34,525 nt of DNA from NCBI GenBank assembly GCA_026416735.1, contig JAOAEO010000004.1, forward strand, positions 1 through 34,525, written 5' to 3'. The stretch comes from Thermodesulfovibrionales bacterium (lineage in GTDB: Bacteria; Nitrospirota; Thermodesulfovibrionia; Thermodesulfovibrionales; Dissulfurispiraceae). The notes below the pieces were generated by a model, which ran no database searches, had not been told where the DNA came from, and saw only the letters and a program-made list of their open reading frames with translations. The translations under genes and the position numbers were made by a program. Positions 1-8,447 of the stretch are shown here, piece by piece (position 1 is the stretch's first letter; each line of letters starts with the position of its first letter).

Positions 1-62
1 GTACTAAATCATCTGAATGAACAATGGGGAAAGAAACCCTTAAAAGAATTTACACATAAAAA

Positions 63-91
63 TTGACACTACCTAACTAAACATTGATAAT
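63..91 (+). promoter_or_regulatory. candidate sigma70-type promoter (TTGACA - 17 nt - GATAAT)
   Basis: TTGACA at 63-68, 17-nt spacer, GATAAT at 86-91; no annotated ORF directly downstream. Confidence 0.35.
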
Positions 92-97
92 GACAAA

Positions 98-203
98 ACT
101 ATCTCTTATGGTGTATACTTCTTTAGGTATAAAGGCAACCATCTCAATAACCTCCTTTTGATAAGAGCTTAATTAATAGGAGTTAAAGGATGGTTGCTTT
201 TTT
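98..203 (+). ncRNA. candidate small RNA or orphan leader ending in an intrinsic terminator-like stem
   Basis: GCAACCATC (135-143) pairs with GATGGTTGC (189-197) followed by a T run (198-203); nested AACCTCCT/AGGAGTT pairing; promoter-like boxes just upstream. Confidence 0.3.
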
Positions 204-309
204 GTCAATTATGAGGAAACAATATAGTTTCAGAGAGATTATTTTTGAGGAAAGGCGGGTTATTTATCTTAAGAAGAATATAAGTTAAAATAAATACCAA
301 GAAGGACAG

Positions 310-510
310 AGAAAGGACGTTGCATAAAGCTCTACCAATTGAAAGGCCAAAAGGTATATTCAGAAAGGTGCAGTATAAGATACTGACGCCAAAGGAATCA
401 GTTAAAAGGCTACTTGAAGCATTAAAGGTGAGAGTGCTGGAGGCTCTGCCCCATTGAGGAATAAAAGTAACCACCAAGAGAAAAGTCACACCACTCAGAA
501 AAAATCAATA
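310..510 (+). pseudogene. possible transposase C-terminal relic (IS4/IS1634-like), interrupted by TGA
   Basis: Plus-strand reading gives ...HKALPIERPKGIFRKVQYKILTPKESVKRLLEALKVRVLEALPH*GIKVTTKRKVTPLRKNQ*; basic, transposase-like C-terminus with one in-frame stop; family assignment weak. Confidence 0.25.
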
Positions 511-526
511 ACTTCAATTAAGTTAT
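498..526 (-). terminator. intrinsic terminator-like hairpin downstream of gatB
   Basis: ATAACTT (508-514) / AAGTTAT (520-526), followed on the minus strand by TGATTTTTTC; stem is AT-rich. Confidence 0.4.
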
Positions 527-563
527 AGAAATAAAACCATCTTTTTTATAAGGGGAGCATCCG

Positions 564-1988
564 TTACAATTTCTTTTTTAACATCTCATTTACCAACTGT
601 GGATTGGCTTTACCTTTTGTAGCTTTCATTATCTGACCAACAAAAAAACCCATAAGTTTTTCTTCACCAGCCCTATATCTTTGGACCTCTTGAGGATAAC
701 GAGATAAAATTTCTTCGATTACTCGATTCAGAAAGTTTTCATCTGTAATTTGCACCAAGCCCTTTTCTTTAACAATTATGTGAGCATCTTTACCAGTTCT
801 ATACATCTCTTCGAATATGATTTTAGCTATCTTTATATTTATAATGCCTTTCTCAATCAAACTGAGCATTTCAGCCAATTGAGCAGGTTTTAAGGGGCAT
901 TTTGTAATATCTCTATCATCTTCTTTTAAGAGTCTTAATAGTTCTCCAAGCATCCAATTAGCTACTACCTTTGGGTCTTTCCCAAATTTGACAGCTTCTT
1001 CAAACCAATCTGCAAAAGCCCTTTCAGAGATCAATATGTCGGCTTCACTCTCTGAGAGTCTATACTGAGAGACAAAACGTCTCCCTTTAGCATCTGGTAA
1101 CTCTGGTAATTCTCCTCTTACCTTTTCTGCTAAAGAACTCAAACCTACTAAAGGAACTAAATCGGGTTCAGGGAAATACCGATAATCATGGGCTTCTTCC
1201 TTTGACCTCATGGATATGGTTACCCCTCTTTCTGGATCCCAAAGTCTAGTCTCTTGAACAACTTTATCGCCTCTTTCCAGAATTGCTATCTGCCTATCTA
1301 TTTCATACTCTATCGCTCTTTGAACAAACTTAAAAGAATTAATATTCTTTATTTCTGTTCTAATACCATAATACTTCTGACCTGCCAGTCTAACAGAAAC
1401 ATTTGCATCACATCTCAAAGAACCTTGCTCCATGTTACCATCGCATACATCAATATATCTTAGAATTGTCCTTAGTTTCCTCATGAAGAGGGCTGCCTCT
1501 TGTGGGGTTCTAATGTCTGGTTCGGTTACAATCTCCATTAAAGGGACACCAGCTCTGTTAAAATCCACAAAACTATAGTTGCCTGTTGTATGAATATTCT
1601 TCCCAGCATCTTCTTCAAGATGAATCCGTTTTATGCCGATCTTCTTTGCAGAACCATCGATAATTATCTCTATATATCCATCTTCACATAGAGGTAACTC
1701 ATATTGACTAATTTGATAGTTTTTGGGCAAATCGGGATAAAAATAGTTTTTACGGGCAAATCTGCTGTAATCAGAGATTTTGCAGTTTAAAGCTATCCCA
1801 GTTTTAATTGCTAATTCTACAGCTTTTTTATTTAGGACGGGGAGAACTCCAGGCATACCGGAACAGACAGGACATGTTTGAGAGTTTGGCTCAGCACCGA
1901 AATTCGTTGGACAGCCACAAAAAATCTTTGTATTCGTTAGCATTTGTGCATGTATTTCGAGTCCAATAACGGCTTCATATTTCATCAT
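564..1988 (-). CDS. gatB: aspartyl/glutamyl-tRNA(Asn/Gln) amidotransferase subunit B
   Basis: YEAVIGLEIHAQMLTNTKIFCGC...NSQTCPVCSGMPGVLPVLN, AGVPLMEIVTEPD, NINSFKFVQRAIEYEI; GatB family motifs over full length. Confidence 0.97.
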   Translation of the reverse strand: MMKYEAVIGLEIHAQMLTNTKIFCGCPTNFGAEPNSQTCPVCSGMPGVLPVLNKKAVELAIKTGIALNCKISDYSRFARKNYFYPDLPKNYQISQYELPLCEDGYIEIIIDGSAKKIGIKRIHLEEDAGKNIHTTGNYSFVDFNRAGVPLMEIVTEPDIRTPQEAALFMRKLRTILRYIDVCDGNMEQGSLRCDANVSVRLAGQKYYGIRTEIKNINSFKFVQRAIEYEIDRQIAILERGDKVVQETRLWDPERGVTISMRSKEEAHDYRYFPEPDLVPLVGLSSLAEKVRGELPELPDAKGRRFVSQYRLSESEADILISERAFADWFEEAVKFGKDPKVVANWMLGELLRLLKEDDRDITKCPLKPAQLAEMLSLIEKGIINIKIAKIIFEEMYRTGKDAHIIVKEKGLVQITDENFLNRVIEEILSRYPQEVQRYRAGEEKLMGFFVGQIMKATKGKANPQLVNEMLKKKL

Positions 1989-2021
1989 AGTACTTCCAAT
2001 AATTAATGAGATTAATTGTCA

Positions 2022-2432
2022 TTATGTAGTTTGCTCATCTAATTCAGTCTTTTCTTTATAAAATGAGCTTTTTAATAACGAATATTTCTTTTTTGCCCTG
2101 AAAGCCCTCTTTCTTTTTTGTTTACGAATTCTATCGATAGCTTTTGAAAATTCACTTTCTTTACCTTTAACAAGCTGTTCGATCTTTTGTAATAATATCA
2201 CTCTTGCATAGTATCTATTAAGAGATTGTGAACGATCTTTCTGACATTTTATTTCTATTCCTGTTGGAATGTGTTTAAGATAGACACAGCTTGAGGTTTT
2301 ATTGACTTTTTGTCCACCTCTACCACCAGATTTGATAAAAGTCTCCTCTATATCTTCCTCTTTTATGTTAAGAGCAAGCATCTTTTCATACAAAGCTCTC
2401 TCTTTTTCTGCACTAACAGGAAATTTGAGCAT
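2022..2432 (-). CDS. class I release factor-like GGQ protein (RF-1 domain; MTRFR/C12orf65-like ribosome-rescue candidate)
   Basis: IEETFIKSGGRGGQKVNKTSSCVYLKHIPTGIEIKCQKDRSQSLNRYYAR plus Lys/Arg-rich C-terminal tail; no codon-recognition domain. Confidence 0.85.
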   Translation of the reverse strand: MLKFPVSAEKERALYEKMLALNIKEEDIEETFIKSGGRGGQKVNKTSSCVYLKHIPTGIEIKCQKDRSQSLNRYYARVILLQKIEQLVKGKESEFSKAIDRIRKQKRKRAFRAKKKYSLLKSSFYKEKTELDEQTT

Positions 2433-2446
2433 TTTTATATGGGAAA

Positions 2447-3919
2447 TTATATCTCTATAAGGTTCTCCTCTATCTTAAATTGATGAGGAAGAAGAGTTAT
2501 ATCGCTTAAGATGTTAATTTTCACTCCAAAACTTTTCTCCAGTTTTAAGATGTCTTCTCTCTTATTATTAATTAAATAATTAGCACTTTCAAGAGGCAAG
2601 AAGCAATTAATTTTGCTCAGCCCATTCTTTGAAACTCTTAAATGTATTTGCCTAATTGCAGTCAAAGCTAAAAGATCATAGGATTTTATCATTCCTGATC
2701 CATCACAAATATTACATTTTTTATAAGCTGCCTCGCCATATCCTGATCTGATACGTTCTCTCGTCATCTCTAAAATACCGAATTTCGATATATTACCAAT
2801 TTCTATGTGAGCCTTGCCAAAGGAGAGAGCATTTTTAAGTCTTCTTTCGACCTCTTTTTTATTCCTATCACTTTGCATATCAATAAAATCGATTACTATG
2901 AGTCCTCCGATGTCTCTTATTCTTAATTGTCTTGCTATTTCATCGGCAGCCTCAAGATTAGTCTTAAGGGCTGTCGCTTCAAAATCTTCTTCCTTTCTAT
3001 TTTTTCCAGAATTCACGTCTATAACAGTAAGAGCCTCTGTTTTATCGAAGACAAGATAGCCCCTTGAAGGCAGATAGACAAATCTATCGTTTACCTTAGC
3101 TATCTGATCCTCCAAATCTTGACTAAACAAAGGTTTTTTATCTCGAAACAGCTTTATATTTATTTTTCGCCAAGGCACCGTCCTTCTAAGAAAGTCTTTC
3201 ATGTTTTTATAGGCCGTCTCCTCATCAACAATTACTTCAGAAATATCTACTGTGAGGTAGTCTCTAACGGTTTTAACACATAGGTCATGTTCCTTAAAGA
3301 TAAGGTAAGGAGGGGAAACCTTCTTATAGTCATTCTGAATTTTATTCCATAACCTCGTCAGATATTTTAAATCATTAGCCAATTCATCTCTCTCGATCTC
3401 GGTACAAACGGTCCTAAGTATAAATCCTGTCTCCTTAGGTGGTTTTAGCTCATTAAAAATCTCTTTAAGTTTTGCTCTACTTTCCTTATCCTCAATTTTT
3501 CTTGAAATCCCAATTCTTTCCTGTTGTCCTGGCATCATTACAATATATCTGCCTGCTAAGGATATATAAGTAGTTAGACTCGGTCCTTTTGTATCTCTCT
3601 CTTCCTTTTCAACTTGCACTAATACTTCTTGCCCTTTAGACAAAACATCTTGTATTCTAATTTTTCTATCCCTTTTTGGCTGATTAAAGTACGAAGGCAT
3701 GATTTCCTTCAATTGAAGAAACCCAGCCTTTTTATGTCCAATATCCACAAAGGCAGCTTGAATGGCTGGTTCTATTCTCGTTATAATCCCTTTGTAAATA
3801 TTACCTTTTAAGCTTTCTTTGGAAGCAACCTCAACATAAAAATCTATTAGTGTATCTTTTTCAACGATTGCTACTCTCTTCTCTTCTGGATACAGGGCGT
3901 TAATCAAAATTTTCTTCAT
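2447..3919 (-). CDS. rng: ribonuclease G / RNase E family (Rne/Rng)
   Basis: S1-type N-terminus GNIYKGIITRIEPAIQAAFVDIGHKKAGFL; DVNSGKN; GGLIVIDFIDM; CNICDGSG zinc-link-like motif. Confidence 0.93.
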   Translation of the reverse strand: MKKILINALYPEEKRVAIVEKDTLIDFYVEVASKESLKGNIYKGIITRIEPAIQAAFVDIGHKKAGFLQLKEIMPSYFNQPKRDRKIRIQDVLSKGQEVLVQVEKEERDTKGPSLTTYISLAGRYIVMMPGQQERIGISRKIEDKESRAKLKEIFNELKPPKETGFILRTVCTEIERDELANDLKYLTRLWNKIQNDYKKVSPPYLIFKEHDLCVKTVRDYLTVDISEVIVDEETAYKNMKDFLRRTVPWRKINIKLFRDKKPLFSQDLEDQIAKVNDRFVYLPSRGYLVFDKTEALTVIDVNSGKNRKEEDFEATALKTNLEAADEIARQLRIRDIGGLIVIDFIDMQSDRNKKEVERRLKNALSFGKAHIEIGNISKFGILEMTRERIRSGYGEAAYKKCNICDGSGMIKSYDLLALTAIRQIHLRVSKNGLSKINCFLPLESANYLINNKREDILKLEKSFGVKINILSDITLLPHQFKIEENLIEI

Positions 3920-4224
3920 TTTGGTTCAATTCCAGCTGTTTTATTGGGAGCAAAAGGTAAGGAGGATATATCTGTTCCCCGTTCTGTATAAACCTGAAAG
4001 AGAGCTTCACTTAAAAGGAGATCTGGATACCTAACAGTCGCTTCGATTGCATCAGCTAAGGGGTAATCAACAAAATTCTTTTCTTGATCAACTATCCGTA
4101 TAAACTGTCTCTTTAAAAGGAAACACCTCCTTTTCTTACCATTTTTGTCAGGAAGGGGGATTATTATGTATTCTAAATCTTCTTGAAGACCATATTTGTT
4201 AATTATCTCTCTAAGTTCTTCCAT
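3916..4224 (-). CDS. hypothetical protein, 102 aa
   Basis: Co-directional ORF overlapping the rng start by 4 nt; no recognised family. Confidence 0.6.
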   Translation of the reverse strand: MEELREIINKYGLQEDLEYIIIPLPDKNGKKRRCFLLKRQFIRIVDQEKNFVDYPLADAIEATVRYPDLLLSEALFQVYTERGTDISSLPFAPNKTAGIEPK

Positions 4225-4244
4225 AATTAAGTTTTTTCTAAAAA

Positions 4245-6107
4245 CTAAATCAGAAGAGTAAGTCTGTATAATTCAGGATACTCATCCCTTTTAGTAAAGG
4301 CAATATCTTTCAGTAGTCTAATACCCTCAGGTATATACTTCAAGAAGTATTTCTTTCCTTTAACTTTTGAGAGAAATCCATAAGCACCTAATACCTGCAT
4401 ATGTCTCTGCAATCTGCATAGCTGTAAAAGCTGTAAGAATTCTTTTTCGGAAAAATCGATCTCATTTATTCTCTTTTCCAAATAGTATTCTAATAATTTT
4501 TCTCTAATTTTATCATCAATTCGATAATAGGGATCCCATAGTAGTGATGCCATATCATAGGCCTGAGGTCCGATTTTGGAGCTTTGGTAATCGATCACTT
4601 TTACTTCTTGATCATATGTTACCATTATATTTTGAGATTGAAAGTCTCTATGCATCAAGCCTTTTTTGAAAGAATCGACAGCATATGCTAAAGTATTTAA
4701 TTCCTCAAATAAAGCACTTTGATCTTTTAATTCAATACCTCTAATATCGATGATAAATCTCTTTACAAAATACTCAGATTCCCACCTCAGGTGATTATAG
4801 TCAAATTTTTCTAACTTTATATTAGGGAATTTTTCAATAGATGTCGCTGCTTTTGAATGTATTAAATATAGACAGTCTATAGCTTTCTTATATATCGATT
4901 CAATTTCTTCTGGCCTCCGAGGCAACTTTAACCAGCTATAAAGGGAAACATCGCCCAGATCTTCAAAAACGGCATTACAAGAGTCGTAATCAACAGAAAT
5001 AAGTTTTGGAACTGGAATATTCAAGTGATTAAAGAGTTTTGTCAGTTCTATCTGCCTTAGAAAATTGGGGTCAGTGCGTTCTGACTCTAACAAAATGTAA
5101 GTTTTGTCCTCCTTCTTTATTCTAAAGTATTTCCTATCAGAACCACCATAGCCAATTCTTACAGGAACATCCTTTTCAGGGATGCCTACAAAAGCACTTT
5201 CGTCCAATTGAACCTTGAAGCGATCTCCCAAAATGCAATTCTCATAATTGCCTCTCTGAACATATGTGTTTGAAAGAATGACACAGTTTTTTAGAGTAGA
5301 GCCCTCCTCAATAAAACATTCTCCTTCGACAATGAGATAGCCGTCGAATAGGATGTTTTTAGTATTTTGAGTTTTGGGATGAATATAAACGGTTTCACCC
5401 TCTGCTTTTAATTCATGGATGATAGCAGAGACATATCTTGAAGGCGTTCCAATGTCACTCCAATAATGATTATTATAGAGGAAACAACCAATTTTCTTGC
5501 CTTGTGAGATTGCCTCTATCCACCCTTCCACCACATTGGAAGGACCCTCAGGTAAAAATGCTAAAAAATCTGGAGAATATATGGCAATACCAATAAAGGC
5601 TAAAAGCTTACTGAAAGAATGAAAATTTTGATATGATATCCCCTCCAAAAAACCTTCCCCATTTACTATCAATTTATTATGTTCAGGACAATCTTGGATG
5701 GCAAGAGTGGCAATATTTTTGGAATCAAAATGAAAATCCACCAATTTTGAGAGATCGATATCTGTAATAATATCAGAATTATAGACTAAAAAATGGGTTT
5801 TATCCAAAAAGTGTTCAGCGTTTTTCAGTCCTCCACCTGTACCAAGTAGTCGATCTTCGTAAAAAAGAACTATTTTCTCTGAGTTTAAAGGAGTTCTTTT
5901 CTTTAACCATCCAGTTAATAGTTCCCTTTTATGGTATACATTAATACCTATTCTTTTAATACCTATATTTACAACTTTTTGTATAACCCTCTCCAAAGAG
6001 GGGAATCCTAATATTGGTAGCAAGGGCTTTGGGATGTAATCGGTGATCGGTCTAAGTCTCTCTCCATATCCAGCTGCAAGTATGAAGCAAGTAATCTTTT
6101 CATCCAT
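4245..6107 (-). CDS. fused nucleotidyltransferase (MurU-like) + aminoglycoside phosphotransferase-fold sugar kinase (AmgK-like)
   Basis: N-term CFILAAGYGERLRPITDYIPKPLLPILG; hexapeptide-like middle; C-term kinase motifs MHRDFQSQNIMV and VIDYQSSKIGPQAYDMASLLWDP. Confidence 0.85.
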   Translation of the reverse strand: MDEKITCFILAAGYGERLRPITDYIPKPLLPILGFPSLERVIQKVVNIGIKRIGINVYHKRELLTGWLKKRTPLNSEKIVLFYEDRLLGTGGGLKNAEHFLDKTHFLVYNSDIITDIDLSKLVDFHFDSKNIATLAIQDCPEHNKLIVNGEGFLEGISYQNFHSFSKLLAFIGIAIYSPDFLAFLPEGPSNVVEGWIEAISQGKKIGCFLYNNHYWSDIGTPSRYVSAIIHELKAEGETVYIHPKTQNTKNILFDGYLIVEGECFIEEGSTLKNCVILSNTYVQRGNYENCILGDRFKVQLDESAFVGIPEKDVPVRIGYGGSDRKYFRIKKEDKTYILLESERTDPNFLRQIELTKLFNHLNIPVPKLISVDYDSCNAVFEDLGDVSLYSWLKLPRRPEEIESIYKKAIDCLYLIHSKAATSIEKFPNIKLEKFDYNHLRWESEYFVKRFIIDIRGIELKDQSALFEELNTLAYAVDSFKKGLMHRDFQSQNIMVTYDQEVKVIDYQSSKIGPQAYDMASLLWDPYYRIDDKIREKLLEYYLEKRINEIDFSEKEFLQLLQLCRLQRHMQVLGAYGFLSKVKGKKYFLKYIPEGIRLLKDIAFTKRDEYPELYRLTLLI

Positions 6108-7275
6108 AGAGCAAAAAATTTTTTCTAATATCTCTATTGAAAATAAAACTTTGTTCTAACCACCACTCTTCCATAATCTTGAGGGAAACCCCTTGCTCGA
6201 TAAAACTCCTGAGTTTATTACTCCCTACAAGGATGTCAAAGGGCTTTTTAACTTGCTCATATTCATATGGTGGAGGTCTCCAAAGAGTATGTTTTGGATA
6301 GAGATCATAAATTGCTTTAATAATCGCAACGGCCGTCCTAAAGGGCTTAAAACTATTACGATCTAATATATGTAGCTGAGCGCCGCCACAAAGCTCCCCC
6401 GCATACTTCTGAAAGGTGGGTTGAAACCAAAGGGGTCTGAAAAGAACCCCCTTTAACTTAAATTCCTTTAATCTCTTTATTAATTTTTCAGGGTCGATGA
6501 AGGGAGCCCCAAATATCTCAAAGGGACGCGTTGTACCCCTACCTTCACTAATAATTGTTCCCTCTAAAAGGCACATCCCTGGATAGACTATAGCCGTATT
6601 AAGAGTGGGCATGTTAGGTGAGGGCATCACCCAAGGAAGTCCTGTCTCATCGAACCACATCTCTCTTTTCCACCCTCTCATCTTGATCACAAATAAATCG
6701 AGCTGAGGATAAAATAAACCTTTTAAATAATTTCCAATTTCACCAATGGTCATGCCATGCCTGATTGGTAAAGGTTTTTGCCCAACAAAGGATTTAAAAT
6801 TCGAATCTAACACAGTTCCTTCTATCTCAATACCTGTAATTGGATTTGGCCTATCTAAAACTATGACGCTCTTACCAAGTTTATGGCATGATTCCATGCA
6901 AAGGTCCATTGTCCAAATAAAAGTATAATATCTTGCTCCGATATCCTGAAGATCTATGATCATCACATCTATATCTTTTAACATTTCATCTGTTGGCTTT
7001 CTCGTCTCTCCATAAAGACTAAAGACTGGCAAGCCAGTCTTAGCATCTATAAAACTGTGCCATTCGATCATATTATCTTGAGTCTGACCATATATGCCAT
7101 GTTGTGGACCAAAAAAAGCCTTTATCTCAATCTTGGTAGAATTCAGTAAAAGTTGGCAGGCATGCTTAAAATGCCTATTAATTGAAGCCGGGTGAATTAA
7201 CAGCCCTGCTTTCAAACCTTTATATTTCTTAGGCAAGCTAACATGAAATAGATCAAGCCCCGTCTTGACAACCAT
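6100..7275 (-). CDS. DUF1343 / NamZ-like exo-beta-N-acetylmuramidase family protein
   Basis: AFFGPQHGIYGQTQDNMIEW, LPVFSLYGETRKPTDEML, DVMIIDLQDIGARYYTFIWTM, DRPNPI, PSPNMPTLNTAIVYPGMCLLEGT.SEGRGTTRPFE; no N-terminal signal peptide seen. Confidence 0.88.
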   Translation of the reverse strand: MVVKTGLDLFHVSLPKKYKGLKAGLLIHPASINRHFKHACQLLLNSTKIEIKAFFGPQHGIYGQTQDNMIEWHSFIDAKTGLPVFSLYGETRKPTDEMLKDIDVMIIDLQDIGARYYTFIWTMDLCMESCHKLGKSVIVLDRPNPITGIEIEGTVLDSNFKSFVGQKPLPIRHGMTIGEIGNYLKGLFYPQLDLFVIKMRGWKREMWFDETGLPWVMPSPNMPTLNTAIVYPGMCLLEGTIISEGRGTTRPFEIFGAPFIDPEKLIKRLKEFKLKGVLFRPLWFQPTFQKYAGELCGGAQLHILDRNSFKPFRTAVAIIKAIYDLYPKHTLWRPPPYEYEQVKKPFDILVGSNKLRSFIEQGVSLKIMEEWWLEQSFIFNRDIRKNFLLYG

Positions 7276-7295
7276 GTAAATAGAACCTGCTCAGC

Positions 7296-8333
7296 TTAAA
7301 TAACTCCGCCAATAAGCTTAATAAAGAGCTTCAAAAGGTCTGAATCATAATGTTCACATTCCTTTACGAGTATGCTCAGGGCTTCAAAGGGAGTCAAACC
7401 AGCCTTATCTGGTCTTTTGGTGGTAAGGGCATCATAAGAGTCTGTTATCGCTACAATCTTCCCAAATATCGTTATTTGTGCCCCTGTAAGGTTATTGGGA
7501 TAGCCTTTGCCAGATAGCCTTTCATGATGTTGCGTAACAGCTGATAGAGAATTCTCAGGAAAATAAGGGCAGTCTTTGAGAATCTTTTCTCCTTCAATGA
7601 CATGATTTTTTAATATTCTATATTCAAACGGATTTAGACGTCCTAATTTATTCAGTATCTCCGAAGATATTTTGCACTTACCAATATCATGCAAAAGGCT
7701 ACCAATTCCGAGGTTATAAATGTTAGTTTTAGATAATCCTGCGGCAATTCCAAGCCCAACAGAAAGAATTCCCACATTAACAGAATGGACATAAGTATAG
7801 TAATCATGCTCTTTTATTTTAATTAAATCATAAAATATCTCTTTATTGCAGAGAATTGAATTTATGATTAGTTCTATCAATTCACCACATTTCTTTATAT
7901 TCTGACTATTTTCTGGGGCAGAAAGTAAATCCCTAATAAATATTTTAGACCTCTCCCTTATCGAATAAATTTTTTGTTTATCTGAGATCATCCACTGATA
8001 AGAGGAGCTACTTATTGTTTCAAGATATTGTTGATATAGAGGAATATCTGTAACCTTTATAAAGATATCACCATCATAATTAAGGGTTTCTGCTGAGGGC
8101 TTCTTAGGTGAATCTTCAAAGGCTTCAAGAAGGAGTTCATAATTTAGATTCCTTTGAATAAAAAGGCTGAAAATTAATTCACTCTCGGGGAATAGCAAAT
8201 TTTTGTCTATACAATGGTATCTTTCTTTCTCATAATAATATTTTTTGAGTCTCTCAGAACTTGCAGATAAATAGACTTTTTGAGGAGAAGATTGCGTTTG
8301 ATCTTTTTTTTCTATAGGAATATATCTTCTCAT
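7296..8333 (-). CDS. HD-GYP domain protein (putative cyclic-di-GMP phosphodiesterase)
   Basis: HDYYTYVHSVNV, GSLLHDIGKCKIS, NHVIEGEKIL, QHHERLSGKGYP, ITDSYDALTTKRPDK. Confidence 0.92.
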   Translation of the reverse strand: MRRYIPIEKKDQTQSSPQKVYLSASSERLKKYYYEKERYHCIDKNLLFPESELIFSLFIQRNLNYELLLEAFEDSPKKPSAETLNYDGDIFIKVTDIPLYQQYLETISSSSYQWMISDKQKIYSIRERSKIFIRDLLSAPENSQNIKKCGELIELIINSILCNKEIFYDLIKIKEHDYYTYVHSVNVGILSVGLGIAAGLSKTNIYNLGIGSLLHDIGKCKISSEILNKLGRLNPFEYRILKNHVIEGEKILKDCPYFPENSLSAVTQHHERLSGKGYPNNLTGAQITIFGKIVAITDSYDALTTKRPDKAGLTPFEALSILVKECEHYDSDLLKLFIKLIGGVI

Positions 8334-8447
8334 TTGATTGAAAAGTTTCCCTAAAAGATTTACCTATTTCTTAAATAGTGCTTAACTATTTCAAAAATTT
8401 TATCAATTAATAAGTGGTTCTTTCTTTATTATATAAGAAAAGGTCTT

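Noticed and set aside
1-51. Open frame VLNHLNEQWGKKPLKEFTHKN* at the left edge
   Set aside because: Too short and truncated by the window to assign.
205-489. 94-aa hydrophobic minus-strand ORF
   Set aside because: Antisense to a transposase-like plus-strand remnant; no recognisable family or RBS.
1254-1463. Plus-strand ORF inside gatB
   Set aside because: Opposite strand of a clear gatB coding region.
2814-3811. Plus-strand ORFs (2814-3059, 3629-3811) inside rng
   Set aside because: Antisense to conserved RNase G coding sequence.
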